DNA from: Bacteroidota bacterium | GTDB taxonomy: Bacteria > Bacteroidota > Bacteroidia > Bacteroidales > GCA-2748055 | Length of the DNA stretch: 64,000 bases | Assembly (NCBI GenBank): GCA_024244665.1 | Contig: JAAEOI010000061.1 | Location: 38,496-102,495 of the forward strand | Direction: 5' to 3' | Part shown: piece after piece, positions 53,073 to 63,560 of the stretch | How positions within the stretch are numbered: position 1 is the first letter of the stretch | Layout: every line of letters begins with the position of its first letter | Notes under the pieces: model-generated | Databases searched by the model: none | What the model saw: the letters and a program-made list of their open reading frames with translations, nothing else | Told to the model about the DNA's origin: nothing | Program-made: the position numbers and the translations under genes

Positions 53073-54975
53073 TTCAAATAGCGCTTCCCAGCTGAGGGCC
53101 ATCCTGGAGGCATTGCCATATGTCTCTTGGTTCAAGGATGCTGAAGGGAACTTCAGCATGGTGAATGCCATGTTGCTAACGACCCTTCAGAAGGGATTGT
53201 TTGAGGTGGTTGGCCGGAGGAATCATGAGGTATTTGATAAGGATGAGGCCCGGCAGAACGAAGAGATAGACAGGGAGATTCTTGAGACAGGACGGATTAC
53301 CGAGTCCACCTACTCGCGGAATCAGAGGGTTTTTAAAACGGTTCACTTCCCGGTGATCGACGACCAGGGACGAATTACAGGTACGGGCGGGTTCCAGGAG
53401 GACATTACCAATCTTACCAGGTCGCTGCAGGAGCTCCACATGGAGAAGGAGTACCTGGCGGCTCTTCTGGAAAACATGCCCTATTACATTTTTTTCACCG
53501 ACCGTCATCACCGCTACATCCGGATCAATGGAATGATGGCCAGTCTGTTAAAAATTTCAAATCCGAATGATGCCATCGGAAAGGGGAACAAGGATTTTTT
53601 TTCACGCAGGGTGGCCAGAAAGATGCTGGAGGAAGACCGAAACATCATCGACAGCGGGGAAGCCATGCTGAACAGGATCATCTTTTTTAAGGATGATGGG
53701 GTGGATGGTTTCTGGATGGAGAAGAACAAGATCCCCATCAGGGATGAAAGAGGCGTGATCATTATGATCATCGGCATATTCAAAGATGTTTCGGGAATGA
53801 TGAAGATCGAAACAGAGCTGAAGGAAGCAAAGGAAAGGGCCGAGGAATCGGATCGTTTAAAGACCTCCTTCCTGGCCAATATGTCCCATGAGATCAGGAC
53901 CCCCATGAACGGGATCCTTGGCTTTGCCAACCTCTTGAAAGATCCTGACCTGCAAGGGGAGAAACGGGATCTCTACCTGAAGCATATTGAGCAGTCTTCC
54001 AAGCAATTGTTGAATATCATTGATGACATCATCGATATCTCTAAAATTGAATCAGGTCAGTTGAAGATATCCAACCGCCCGGTCCGGATCAACGGAATCA
54101 TGGATGAGATTTACTCTTCCTTTTTTCACCGCATCCGCGGAGATGCACCCGGTCAGCAGAAGGTCAAATTCAACCTGGAGAAGGGAAATGAATCGGCCGA
54201 TTTCACCCTGGTTGCAGACGATTACCGGCTTCGACAGATACTCAATAACCTAATCGGAAATGCCATCAAGTTCACCGAAGAGGGAAACATCACTTTTGGA
54301 TACGTGGTTAAAAACAACCTTCACATTGAATTCTTTGTGAGGGATACGGGCCCCGGGATACCTGACAATAAGCTGGGGATTATTTTTGACCGTTTCGGAC
54401 AGTTGAACCAGGCGAGTTATTCGCAGCCTTCCGGTACAGGGTTGGGATTGTCAATCTCCAAGAACCTGGTCAAACTGATGGGAGGTGAAATGTGGGTGGA
54501 GTCGAAGGTGAACAAGGGATCTGTCTTTCGCTTCACACTGCCCCTGGTGACAGAAACGGCAATAGATGAGCCACGGGTTCTGATCTCCAATAAGAGTTAC
54601 GATTGGACCGGTAAGCGAATCCTGGTGGCCGAGGACGAAAAGCTTAACTGGATGTTTATCCGGGAGATGCTGGGGAAATCGGGTGCTGAAATAGTAAGGG
54701 CCGAGGATGGAAACCAGGCTGTAAAAATTACCCGGAAACTCAAACCGGATGTCATACTGATGGACATTAAAATGCCGGGTTTAAATGGCATTGAGGCCAC
54801 CCGTAAAATCCGAACTTTTAATACAAAAGTGCCCATTATTGCTCAGACAGCCTTTGTAATGGCCGAGGAAAAGGAAGAGAGTAAACAGGTGGGTTGCAAC
54901 CATTTTGTAACCAAACCCCTGGACAGAACAGTGATTATGGAGTTGATCGACAGCTATATTAGTATAAGCCAATGA
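53062..54975 (+). CDS. PAS-containing hybrid sensor histidine kinase/response regulator
   Basis: A 637-residue cytoplasmic-looking signal protein without a clear transmembrane segment. Order: two PAS domains (about 5-115, 130-250), a HisKA dimerisation domain with the phospho-acceptor His in SFLANMSHEIRTPMNGILGF, a HATPase domain (NLIGNAIKF, DTGPGI, GTGLGLSI) and a C-terminal receiver (VAEDEKLNWMF, phospho-Asp in ILMDIKMPG). The start is TTG at 53062, overlapping the stress protein gene; no better start was found. Its stop overlaps ispD by four bases. Signal and output partner unknown. Confidence 0.93.
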   Translation: MEDNSNSASQLRAILEALPYVSWFKDAEGNFSMVNAMLLTTLQKGLFEVVGRRNHEVFDKDEARQNEEIDREILETGRITESTYSRNQRVFKTVHFPVIDDQGRITGTGGFQEDITNLTRSLQELHMEKEYLAALLENMPYYIFFTDRHHRYIRINGMMASLLKISNPNDAIGKGNKDFFSRRVARKMLEEDRNIIDSGEAMLNRIIFFKDDGVDGFWMEKNKIPIRDERGVIIMIIGIFKDVSGMMKIETELKEAKERAEESDRLKTSFLANMSHEIRTPMNGILGFANLLKDPDLQGEKRDLYLKHIEQSSKQLLNIIDDIIDISKIESGQLKISNRPVRINGIMDEIYSSFFHRIRGDAPGQQKVKFNLEKGNESADFTLVADDYRLRQILNNLIGNAIKFTEEGNITFGYVVKNNLHIEFFVRDTGPGIPDNKLGIIFDRFGQLNQASYSQPSGTGLGLSISKNLVKLMGGEMWVESKVNKGSVFRFTLPLVTETAIDEPRVLISNKSYDWTGKRILVAEDEKLNWMFIREMLGKSGAEIVRAEDGNQAVKITRKLKPDVILMDIKMPGLNGIEATRKIRTFNTKVPIIAQTAFVMAEEKEESKQVGCNHFVTKPLDRTVIMELIDSYISISQ

Positions 54976-55628
54976 ATGCAGTAGTGGTCGTGGCAGGAGG
55001 ATCGGGCCGGCGCATGGGCGGACCGGTTCCGAAGCAGTACCTGAACCTTCAGGGTAAACCTGTAATCATCCATACACTGGAAAGGTTTTACCAGTTTGAT
55101 CCCCACATCAGGATAGTGCTGGTTATGGCAGAGAATCACAAGAGTTTCTGGGATAAGATCGCCTTTTCCTCAGAAGCATCCCGGGCAGCCGAGGTGCTTT
55201 CCGGGGGCGAGACCAGGTATGATTCCGTGAAGAATGGTTTGCAGGTGATTCCGGATGGATGCATTGTTGGAATCCATGATGCCGTAAGGCCCCTGGTGAG
55301 CCTGGAGGCCATCGGGCGCTGTTACAGGGCTGCCGCTGAAACGGGAAGCGGCATACCTGTTTTGGAGATGGATGAATCAGTAAGGATTATTAATGGAGCA
55401 GGCTCGGAAAACATGGAGCGTGCAAGGCTCCGAAGGGTTCAGACCCCTCAGACCTTCAGATCGGAACTGATCCGTGAAGCATACGGACGTGTTTTCGACT
55501 CCGGGTTTACAGACGATGCGTCGGTGTTTGAGTCCATCCATGGGCCGCTGACCCTGGTGCCGGGTAACCCTGAAAACATTAAGATTACGAGTGCAATTGA
55601 CCTGGATCTTGCCTCGCTGATCCTTTGA
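54972..55628 (+). CDS. ispD: 2-C-methyl-D-erythritol 4-phosphate cytidylyltransferase
   Basis: Third enzyme of the MEP isoprenoid pathway, 218 residues. CTP-binding N-terminus VVVAGGSGRRMGGPVPKQYL, then VLSGGETRYDSVKNGL, IHDAVRPLVS and TPQTF are family motifs. The start ATG overlaps the kinase stop (ATGA). ispG, a later step, is 3 kb downstream on the opposite strand. Confidence 0.97.
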   Translation: MNAVVVVAGGSGRRMGGPVPKQYLNLQGKPVIIHTLERFYQFDPHIRIVLVMAENHKSFWDKIAFSSEASRAAEVLSGGETRYDSVKNGLQVIPDGCIVGIHDAVRPLVSLEAIGRCYRAAAETGSGIPVLEMDESVRIINGAGSENMERARLRRVQTPQTFRSELIREAYGRVFDSGFTDDASVFESIHGPLTLVPGNPENIKITSAIDLDLASLIL

Positions 55629-55663
55629 TTATTTTATTACCTTGCGAACCTGAGTGTACACTT

Positions 55664-57085
55664 ATGATCAGGGTCCTCACAATTTTCACTTTTGCATTAT
55701 GTCTGATACTGGCGCCTGAAATGTCTGCCCAGGATCAATTGCTCATTGCTGATGATCAACTGATTGTGGCTGGTTATGAGGTTACCGGAAACAACATCAC
55801 CAAAGAACACATCATTACCCGGGAGCTGGTTTTCGGATTGGGCGACACGATCATGAAAATGGATCTGATTTCGGCTATCCAGAGAAGCAAAGAGAACCTG
55901 CTGAACACCTCCCTTTTTAATTTTGTTTATTTGGATATCAGCCACCTGCCCGGGAACAAGATCATTATTGAGGTTGCTGTGACTGAAAGATGGTATATCT
56001 GGCCGGTGCCCATCATCGAGTATGCCGAAAGGAACTTCAATGAATTCATTAAAAATAAGGAGTGGGATAAGATGGTATACGGTGCCTGGCTGAAGTGGAA
56101 CAACTTCAGGGGCAGGAATGAATTGCTTCAGGCGAAGGTGAGGCTGGGCTACATCAACGAATATGCCCTGGCTTACCAGATGCCCAATCTTGGGAATAAG
56201 CAACAACACGGTATATCGGCCGGATTCAATATCAGACATCAGAACGAAGTTAATGTGAGTACCGAGAACAACAGTCCGGTCGAGCTGAAACCAGAAGAGA
56301 GACCGGCCCAGATCCATGCCCAGATCCATGCGAAATATCTATATCGCAGGAAGCACTACTCCACCCACACGCTAAGGATGGATTACAACAACTATACCGT
56401 ATCTGATACGGTGGCCCTGAAAAATCCAAACTACCTGGGCGGTGGCATGACCAATACGAACTACTTTACCCTCTCCTACGAATTCAGGTACGATCTGCGC
56501 GATTCCAGGGTGTATCCACTTGAGGGTTTCTTATTAAAGCTGTATGCGGCGCAGACCGGCCTGGGTTTTACCCCTCACTTTCCTTACTCTTTCACCAGTG
56601 TAAGAGGGGTTTTGATGTACCACCAGAAACTGGCCAACCGCCTCTATTTTTACAACACCTATAAGGGGCAGGTTACTACTGAAAAGAGACTTCCACACAT
56701 ACTGAACAATGGCCTGGGGTATAATGAATGGTTGAGTGCATATGAGCCCTACGTCATGGATGGGTCGGACTATATTATTTCTATATACAATTTGAAGCTC
56801 CAGGCGGTTAAGCCCACATCAAAGACCATCCCCTATCTGAAGATGGAACAGTTCAACAAGGTTCACTATGCGGTTTATTTTAATTTGTTTGCCAGTGTGG
56901 GTTATGTGAACAATGAGTTCCCCAATCCCACCAACACCATGGTCAACACGCTGCAGTTTTCGGGAGGAGTAGGGATCGACCTGGTTACCTATTACGACCA
57001 GGTTTTCCGCATCGATTACGCCATTAACAGGATCGGGGAACATGCATTTTTCTTTCATTTTGAAACCCCGTTCTCCAGATGGTAA
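55664..57085 (+). CDS. BamA/TamA-like outer-membrane protein
   Basis: A 473-residue outer-membrane protein: signal peptide (VLTIFTFALCLILAPEMSAQ), one POTRA-like domain (VAGYEVTGNNITKEHIITREL to VTERWYIWPVP) and a beta-barrel with strands such as YFTLSYEFRYDLRDSRVYP and a terminal aromatic strand (HAFFFHFETPFSRW). It is shorter than BamA and has a single POTRA, so it may insert particular proteins or lipids. The open frame starts upstream at 55625 inside ispD; ATG at 55664 begins the signal peptide and is used. Overlaps the sensor kinase start. Confidence 0.82.
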   Translation: MIRVLTIFTFALCLILAPEMSAQDQLLIADDQLIVAGYEVTGNNITKEHIITRELVFGLGDTIMKMDLISAIQRSKENLLNTSLFNFVYLDISHLPGNKIIIEVAVTERWYIWPVPIIEYAERNFNEFIKNKEWDKMVYGAWLKWNNFRGRNELLQAKVRLGYINEYALAYQMPNLGNKQQHGISAGFNIRHQNEVNVSTENNSPVELKPEERPAQIHAQIHAKYLYRRKHYSTHTLRMDYNNYTVSDTVALKNPNYLGGGMTNTNYFTLSYEFRYDLRDSRVYPLEGFLLKLYAAQTGLGFTPHFPYSFTSVRGVLMYHQKLANRLYFYNTYKGQVTTEKRLPHILNNGLGYNEWLSAYEPYVMDGSDYIISIYNLKLQAVKPTSKTIPYLKMEQFNKVHYAVYFNLFASVGYVNNEFPNPTNTMVNTLQFSGGVGIDLVTYYDQVFRIDYAINRIGEHAFFFHFETPFSRW

Positions 57086-58128
57086 AACAGAAAAGGAGAT
57101 CGGCCAGGACCTATGTCTTCATGATCAGTGTAATCGTGCTTTTCTACATTACACTGGCGTTGGCCGTTTATGAATTTACAGGGATCAGACATAATCTGGT
57201 GATTTACCTGCTTCTGGCTCTCGTGGTATCTGCGGGAACCGTACTGATTATTCGCTTCTTTTTCATCAGATTTGTGGAGCAGAAAATCAATCCCATCCTG
57301 GAGAGTCTTCAGAGTTATACCATGTCTCCAGGGAAACTCAGGGAGACTATTGACAGAGGGGATGTGGTGGACCACCTGAATAAGGAGGTAAAGGTATGGG
57401 CGGGCCAACAGGTTGAAGAGATCAAAAAATTAAAGGAGATGGAGCGGTACCGGAAAGACTTCCTGGGGAATGTCTCCCATGAATTGAAAACGCCGATCTT
57501 TAATATCCAGGGATACCTCCTTACTCTGCTTGATGGTGGAATGGAGGATAATACAGTGAACCGGATCTACCTGAAGCGGGCTGAAAAGAGCCTGAACCGG
57601 CTGAACAGTATCGTGGAGGATCTCGATTCCATTGCCCGGCTCGAATCGGGTGAGTATAAAATGCGACTGGAGACCTTTGACCTGCTGAAGGTGGTGGAAG
57701 AGGTGATTGATGATCATGAGATGCGTGCCAGGCAGCGAAATATCAGAATCTTCCTTGATAGTATCCCCAGGAAAAACATCAGGGTGAAAGCAGACAGGAA
57801 GCGGATTGTTGAGGTGATTGGAAACCTGGTAAACAACTCAATCAGGTATGGGAAAGAGGGGGGAAAAACCGCCATCAGTTTTTCTGTAGCAGGAGATAAA
57901 ATCCTGGTGGATATCTCTGATAATGGTATCGGCATCGGGGAGAAAGAGCTGCCAAGGATTTTTGAACGTTTTTATACGGTGGATAAGAGCCGTTCCCGGG
58001 AATCGGGCGGAACCGGCCTTGGGCTCTCCATTGTGAAGCACACCCTCCAGGCCCACAACCAGACCATCACGGTGCGAAGTAAGGTAAATGTGGGAACTAC
58101 CTTTATATTCTCGCTGGAAAAAAGGTAA
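57079..58128 (+). CDS. Membrane sensor histidine kinase (PhoR-like)
   Basis: A 349-residue kinase: two transmembrane helices (FMISVIVLFYITLALAVYEF, LVIYLLLALVVSAGTVLIIRFF) with a very short periplasmic loop between, a linker, HisKA with His in VSHELKTPIFNIQGYL, and HATPase (NLVNNSIRYG, DNGIGI, GTGLGLSIV). No response regulator gene is next to it. Its tiny loop suggests that it senses membrane state, not a periplasmic ligand. It overlaps the BamA-like gene by seven bases. Confidence 0.92.
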   Translation: MVKQKRRSARTYVFMISVIVLFYITLALAVYEFTGIRHNLVIYLLLALVVSAGTVLIIRFFFIRFVEQKINPILESLQSYTMSPGKLRETIDRGDVVDHLNKEVKVWAGQQVEEIKKLKEMERYRKDFLGNVSHELKTPIFNIQGYLLTLLDGGMEDNTVNRIYLKRAEKSLNRLNSIVEDLDSIARLESGEYKMRLETFDLLKVVEEVIDDHEMRARQRNIRIFLDSIPRKNIRVKADRKRIVEVIGNLVNNSIRYGKEGGKTAISFSVAGDKILVDISDNGIGIGEKELPRIFERFYTVDKSRSRESGGTGLGLSIVKHTLQAHNQTITVRSKVNVGTTFIFSLEKR

Positions 58129-58131
58129 GGA

Positions 58132-59754
58132 TCAGGAGCCTGGTTTTTTTGGATCCTGCCAGTCTCCCTCTTTTTTCATGAGGTCGACTAATGCTGCCAG
58201 TGCCTCCTCTTCCGGAAGGTTAAGGCGTACCGGGATTTTTCCCTTATAGATGGAGACCCGGCCACGGCCGGCACCCACATATCCGTAGTCGGCATCAGCC
58301 ATCTCTCCGGGTCCGTTTACAATACATCCCATTACTCCAATTTTGATTGGTTCCAGATGGGTCGTAGCCTCCCTGATCTCCTTCAGCCGGTGGACAATAT
58401 CAAAATGAGTCCTTCCACAGGAGGGGCAGGCGATGTATTCGGTTTTTGTGATCCTGGCCCCGGCTGCCTGGAAGATGGTCAGCAGGGTTTCGTTGATCCA
58501 CGCTTCAGAGTGATATGGATTCTCAACCCGGATCGCATCAATGACTCCGTCCATCAACACTGATCCGATCTCGCCCGCCAGCTGAATGGCAAACAGTTCA
58601 GGCTCTCTCTCTGCTGATACAGTCTTATAGAGAATGGGGGCGGTATGGTTCGCCAGACAGAATTCATTCAGCTTTGTGAGGATATCTTCCATGGAGCGCG
58701 CGTCTTTTTCAAGCAGCAGGAAACCATTTCCCTTCTTAAGCAGCTGTGGATCCTCTTTCCACTGCTCATAGGAGATTCCGCCAGAGGCAAGCTGTCCGGG
58801 TGACAGGTCCTCCTGCGGCAGGGGAGGCTTGTTGCTGATTATCTTTACCCTGGTTCCGAGGCCCATGCCGTGAAAAGGTTCCGAGATCCGCCTGTTGTAG
58901 CTGAAAGGATCCCACGCTGGTTCCGGTGAGGTATTGTTCCCGGTTTTAGCAGGCTTGGGAAAGAGTTCAACAATTTTACGGGCCACCGGAAGCTCCTCCT
59001 CGGGTGGTGCTGTAAGCGATACCCGGATGGTGTCTCCCAGTCCTTCCAGGAGAAGGGGGGCTATACCCACCACCGACTTAATCACCCCATCCATACCGTC
59101 ACCCGCTTCGGTCACCCCCAGGTGAATGGGATAGTCCATTTGTTCGTCGAGCATGGTCTTTGCCAGCAGGCGAACGGAGTATATCATGACCCTGGGATTG
59201 CTCGATTTCATGGAGACCACCACCCTCTCCATCTTCTCCTTTTTACAAATACGCAAGAATTGCATGGCCGATTCCACCATTCCTTTAGGAGTATCCCCGA
59301 ACTCCCTTAAAATCGATTCATCCAGGGAGCCGTGGTTCACACCGATGCGGATGGTGGTCCGGTTCTCCTTACAGGCCTGAAGCAGTTCTGGGAGCAGGCT
59401 CTCCACTTCTGAACCTTTCAGGTAGTTGCCCGGATTGATCCGAATCTTTTCGCAAAAAGGTGCGGCCTCCAAAGCCAGACCGGCTCTGAAATGAATGTCG
59501 GCTGCCAGGGGGACATTGTATCCCCTCCTGCGCAGGGCCTCTCTTATCTCAGCCAGACTCTGCACCTCCCTGGATCCCTGGGTGGTAAGCCGCACCAGTT
59601 CGGCGCCGGCATCGATCATGCGGATGCACTGCTTCACCGACTCCTCCACCTGGTTGGTGTCGGTATTGGTCATGGACTGGATCCTGACAGGGGAATCTCC
59701 CCCCAGTGCCAGGGGTCCGATGTTAATGGTCCGGGATTGAAACAGTTTAGGCAT
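58132..59754 (-). CDS. ispG: 4-hydroxy-3-methylbut-2-en-1-yl diphosphate synthase, long form
   Basis: MEP-pathway iron-sulfur enzyme, 540 residues. N-terminal TIM barrel (GGDSPVRIQSMTNTDT, RINPGN), an insert of about 160 residues (roughly 275-435) and the C-terminal cluster domain with CPSCGR and GCIVNGPGE. The insert is the large-form trait shared by Bacteroidota, Chlamydia and plants. The open frame reaches 59790 inside cysS, but the ATG at 59754, one base after the cysS stop, is the normal start (MPKLFQSRTINIG). Confidence 0.95.
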   Translation of the reverse strand: MPKLFQSRTINIGPLALGGDSPVRIQSMTNTDTNQVEESVKQCIRMIDAGAELVRLTTQGSREVQSLAEIREALRRRGYNVPLAADIHFRAGLALEAAPFCEKIRINPGNYLKGSEVESLLPELLQACKENRTTIRIGVNHGSLDESILREFGDTPKGMVESAMQFLRICKKEKMERVVVSMKSSNPRVMIYSVRLLAKTMLDEQMDYPIHLGVTEAGDGMDGVIKSVVGIAPLLLEGLGDTIRVSLTAPPEEELPVARKIVELFPKPAKTGNNTSPEPAWDPFSYNRRISEPFHGMGLGTRVKIISNKPPLPQEDLSPGQLASGGISYEQWKEDPQLLKKGNGFLLLEKDARSMEDILTKLNEFCLANHTAPILYKTVSAEREPELFAIQLAGEIGSVLMDGVIDAIRVENPYHSEAWINETLLTIFQAAGARITKTEYIACPSCGRTHFDIVHRLKEIREATTHLEPIKIGVMGCIVNGPGEMADADYGYVGAGRGRVSIYKGKIPVRLNLPEEEALAALVDLMKKEGDWQDPKKPGS

Positions 59755-59755
59755 C

Positions 59756-61219
59756 TTAGCTGATCTCCCAGTCAGTTCCCTCTTTGCCATCCTTCAGGGT
59801 GACCCCCAGGCGGGTGAGTTCATCCCTGATCTTGTCGGCGGTGCCGTAATCCTTGCCGGCCTTTGCCTCATTTCTCAGTCGGATAATCAGCTCCATAAGA
59901 TCTCCGGTAATCTGGTTGTTTCCCTCTTTGGCAGGAGCAAGTCCCAGTATCTCATGAACCATCTCCTGGTAGAGGGCTTTCAAGCGAGTGAGATCCTCTG
60001 ACATAATGCTCTCCTTTCCATCGGCCAGGGCACGGATCATCTTTACCCCGTCGAACAGGTGTGCAACCAGGATGGGGGTGTTCATATCATCCAGGAGCGC
60101 CTCTTCACATTTGGCTGCAAGGGCTTCCACGGATACTGAAGAGCTGTCGGACGCTTTAATGGTACCAGTCAGTTCCATGGCTTTCATCAGTTTTTCCAGC
60201 CCTTTCTGAGAAGCATGCAGGGCTTCGTTAGAAAAATCAAGGGTGCTGCGGTAGTGTGCCTGTAGTATAAAGAAACGGATTGTCATGGGAGTGTATACAC
60301 CATCCAGGGCTTCATGATCTCCTGAGAAGAACTGATCCAGGGTGATGAAGTTACCCAGGGAACGGCCCATCTTCTTTCCGTTGATGGTAATCATGTTGTT
60401 ATGCATCCAGTATTTGACTGAGGGTAAGCCATAACCGGCCACGTTCTGTGCTATTTCGCATTCGTGGTGGGGGAAGAGCAGATCCATGCCACCCCCGTGG
60501 ATGTCGAACTCTATGCCCAGGTATTTGGTGCTCATGGCGGAGCATTCAAGGTGCCAGCCGGGGTAGCCTTCACCCCACCTGGAGGACCAGTGCATGAGGT
60601 GGGTCGGGTCGGCCTTTTTCCAGAGTGAGAAGTCCAGGGGATTCCGCTTTTCAGACTGTCCGTCGAGGGTCCGGGTATTGGAGATCAGGTCCTCGATTTT
60701 TCTCCCGGACAGGATCCCGTAGGGGTGGTTTTCGTTGTAACGGGTCACATCAAAATAGACCGAACCATTCACCTCGTAAGCATAGCCCGAATCCAGGATC
60801 TTTCCGATCAGCTCCTGCTGTTCGATCATGTGGCCACTGGCCCGCGGTTCGATACTGGGTGGAAGCACATTCAGGTCCACCATATTCTGGTGATACCTGT
60901 TCATGTAGTACTGGACTACCTCCATGGGTTCCAGCGATTCAAGGCGCGCTTTCTCCTGGATCTTATCCTCCCCCTCATCGGCATCATCCACAAGGTGTCC
61001 CACATCAGTGATGTTGCGGACATACCTTACTTTGTATTGCAGGTGCATCAGGGTCCTGAAAAGCACATCGAAGGTGATGGCCTGACGTGCATGGCCAAGG
61101 TGGGCATCTCCATAGACGGTGGGGCCGCAGGAATAGAGTCCCACGAAGGGAGGATTAAGAGCTTCGAATTTTTCCTTTTTCCTTGAGAGGGTATTATATA
61201 TGTACAGATCGCTGATCAT
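59756..61219 (-). CDS. cysS: Cysteine-tRNA ligase
   Basis: Class I synthetase, 487 residues. HIGH-type motif [12 protein letters not shown], the zinc site with [17 protein letters not shown] and HHECEIAQN, and [12 protein letters not shown] (KMSKS-like) are present. The ATG at 61219 ([10 protein letters not shown]) is the normal start; the frame extends to 61252. Divergent from rnr and followed directly by ispG. Confidence 0.97.
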   Translation of the reverse strand: MISDLYIYNTLSRKKEKFEALNPPFVGLYSCGPTVYGDAHLGHARQAITFDVLFRTLMHLQYKVRYVRNITDVGHLVDDADEGEDKIQEKARLESLEPMEVVQYYMNRYHQNMVDLNVLPPSIEPRASGHMIEQQELIGKILDSGYAYEVNGSVYFDVTRYNENHPYGILSGRKIEDLISNTRTLDGQSEKRNPLDFSLWKKADPTHLMHWSSRWGEGYPGWHLECSAMSTKYLGIEFDIHGGGMDLLFPHHECEIAQNVAGYGLPSVKYWMHNNMITINGKKMGRSLGNFITLDQFFSGDHEALDGVYTPMTIRFFILQAHYRSTLDFSNEALHASQKGLEKLMKAMELTGTIKASDSSSVSVEALAAKCEEALLDDMNTPILVAHLFDGVKMIRALADGKESIMSEDLTRLKALYQEMVHEILGLAPAKEGNNQITGDLMELIIRLRNEAKAGKDYGTADKIRDELTRLGVTLKDGKEGTDWEIS

Positions 61220-61291
61220 AACTATTTGCTGATATACTGAATGGTGGAACAAAATTAGTTAATTTTAGCTATTACCTGAAATCGCAAAATC

Positions 61292-63490
61292 ATGGCTAAA
61301 AAGAAGCACAGAAGAGGGGATAAATTTACCCGTGAACAGGCCACAGCACTGATCATGGGTGTCTTCGGGCGCACTCCGAAAAAAATATTGAATTTCAAGC
61401 AGGTTTCGTCCCAGCTTTTCATCAATGACAAATACCGCAGGGGGGTGATCAACAAGACACTGGATGAACTGGTCCAGGCCAAACAGCTGGAGCAGGTCAG
61501 CCCCGGGCGTTACCGCCTTTTGGCCCGGGCCATGTACAAAACCGGCACCCTGGATATGACACAGCACGGCTATGCCTTCCTGGTAATTGAGGATGAGGCC
61601 GATGATATTTTCATCGCCCGGAACAACCTGAAGACCGGACTGGACAAGGACCTTGTTAAAGTGTTTGTTTACCCGAAACGAAAGCAGAGTAACCGGGTTG
61701 AGGGCGAGGTGGTGGAAATCCTGGAACGGGCGCGCGATACCTTTGTGGGCACAGTGGAGATTTCAAGGGAATATGCCTTCCTTTTACCCGACAGCCGAAA
61801 GATGCCATTCGATATCTTCATACCCAAAGGGAAACTGGGAGGGGCAGAGCATGGTCAGAAGGCTATTGCGAAGATTATTGACTGGCCCGAAAAAGTAAAG
61901 AATCCTTTCGGAGAGATTGTGGATATCCTGGGTTACCCCGGTGAGAACGATACAGAGATGCACTCCATTCTGGCCGAATTCGACCTGCCCATCAGGTTTT
62001 CGTCAGAGGTTGAGGCTGCTGCTGAGAAGATACCTGATACCATTTCCGCAGGGGAGATAAAAAGCAGGAGGGACTTCAGGCAGATACCCACCTTTACCAT
62101 CGACCCGGCCGATGCCAAGGACTTTGATGATGCCTTATCCCTTAGGCCACTGGAAGGTGGGCTGTGGGAGGTAGGGGTACACATTGCCGATGTCTCCCAT
62201 TATGTGCAGACCAAAAGTATTCTTGACAATGAGGCCTACGACCGTGCAACCTCGGTATACCTGGTCGACCGGGTGGTACCGATGCTCCCGGAAAAGCTCT
62301 CCAATGGTGTCTGTTCACTGAGGCCCAATGAGGATAAACTCACCTTTTCGGCGGTTTTTGTAATGACTGAAGCGGGAGAGGTGAAGGATGAATGGTTTGG
62401 CCGAACCATCATTCACTCCAACCGCAGGTTCAGTTATGAAGAAGCACAGGTAATCATCGAAAGCGGCGACGGAGATATGAAAGAGGAGGTGCTGAAGCTG
62501 TATGAGATCTCAAAAATATTGAAGGATAAGCGGTTCAAGAACGGCTCTATCAATTTTGAGAGGGATGAGGTGAAGTTTCACCTGGCCGAGGATGGTACGC
62601 CAACAGGGGTCTATTTTAAGGTTCAGAAGGAAGCCAACTGGCTTATCGAGGAGTTTATGCTCCTGGCCAATAAACATGTGGCAGCCTATGCTAGCCGGGG
62701 AGGGAAATATGCCAAAGAGGTGAATCCCAAGCAGGTGAAAGGAAAAAAAACGGATGGAAAAACCTTTGTCTACCGCATCCACGACAGGCCCGACCCGGAG
62801 AAGCTGGAGTCCTTCACCCGCTTCATCACCAAGTTTGGACATACCATGAATACTGAGCAGTCGGCTCAAAAACTCTCCTCCTCCCTCAATAGTCTTCTGG
62901 ACAGGGTCCGGGGTAGCAAAGAGCAGTCTGTGGTGGAGATGATGGCCCTCCGCTCCATGGCCAAGGCACGCTACTCCACCAACAACATTGGCCACTACGG
63001 TCTGGGTTTTAAGGACTATGGCCATTTCACCTCTCCCATCAGGAGGTATCCCGATATGATGGTTCACCGCCTGCTGGCCCACTACCTGGCACAGGGGGAG
63101 TCGAAGAATGCAGAGAAGTATGAAAGCAGGTGTCTTCACGCTTCTGAGATGGAGCGAAGGGCCGTGGAGGCAGAACGCGCATCCACCAAGTACAAGCAAG
63201 TTGAATTTATGCTCGACAAGGTGGGGAAGGAGTTCGACGGACTGGTTTCGGGGCTCACCGAGTGGGGGATTTACGTGGAACTTGTTGAGAACAAATGTGA
63301 AGGGATGGTCTCCATAAAAAGCCTCGTGGATGATTTCTACGAATTCGACGAGGAGGAATATGCAATCATTGGCCGCAATTCGGGCCGTAAAATTGAAATT
63401 GGTGACCCCCTGAAGATTGAAGTGCTTAATGCCAACCTGTCGAGAAGGCAACTGGACTATAAACTGGTGGATTTCGACCCGGAGGAATAA
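61292..63490 (+). CDS. rnr: Ribonuclease R
   Basis: 3'-5' exoribonuclease of 732 residues that degrades structured RNA. An N-terminal winged-helix part (about 1-75), two cold-shock-like domains, the catalytic RNB domain (IDPADAKDFDDALSL, with the catalytic aspartates, and FTSPIRRYPDMMVHRLL) and a C-terminal S1 domain (FDGLVSGLTEWGIYVEL). Complete. Its end lies 70 bases before the TetR gene. Confidence 0.97.
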   Translation: MAKKKHRRGDKFTREQATALIMGVFGRTPKKILNFKQVSSQLFINDKYRRGVINKTLDELVQAKQLEQVSPGRYRLLARAMYKTGTLDMTQHGYAFLVIEDEADDIFIARNNLKTGLDKDLVKVFVYPKRKQSNRVEGEVVEILERARDTFVGTVEISREYAFLLPDSRKMPFDIFIPKGKLGGAEHGQKAIAKIIDWPEKVKNPFGEIVDILGYPGENDTEMHSILAEFDLPIRFSSEVEAAAEKIPDTISAGEIKSRRDFRQIPTFTIDPADAKDFDDALSLRPLEGGLWEVGVHIADVSHYVQTKSILDNEAYDRATSVYLVDRVVPMLPEKLSNGVCSLRPNEDKLTFSAVFVMTEAGEVKDEWFGRTIIHSNRRFSYEEAQVIIESGDGDMKEEVLKLYEISKILKDKRFKNGSINFERDEVKFHLAEDGTPTGVYFKVQKEANWLIEEFMLLANKHVAAYASRGGKYAKEVNPKQVKGKKTDGKTFVYRIHDRPDPEKLESFTRFITKFGHTMNTEQSAQKLSSSLNSLLDRVRGSKEQSVVEMMALRSMAKARYSTNNIGHYGLGFKDYGHFTSPIRRYPDMMVHRLLAHYLAQGESKNAEKYESRCLHASEMERRAVEAERASTKYKQVEFMLDKVGKEFDGLVSGLTEWGIYVELVENKCEGMVSIKSLVDDFYEFDEEEYAIIGRNSGRKIEIGDPLKIEVLNANLSRRQLDYKLVDFDPEE

Positions 63491-63560
63491 TTTTTCGAGA
63501 AAAAGTTGACTAAAGTAAGTATACACACTAATTTAGGTGGTTTAGAAAATTCGAATCAGC

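Noticed and set aside
62510..63526. A 338-codon open frame antisense to rnr
   Set aside because: Shadow of the RNB/S1 coding; no domain is seen and rnr is complete.
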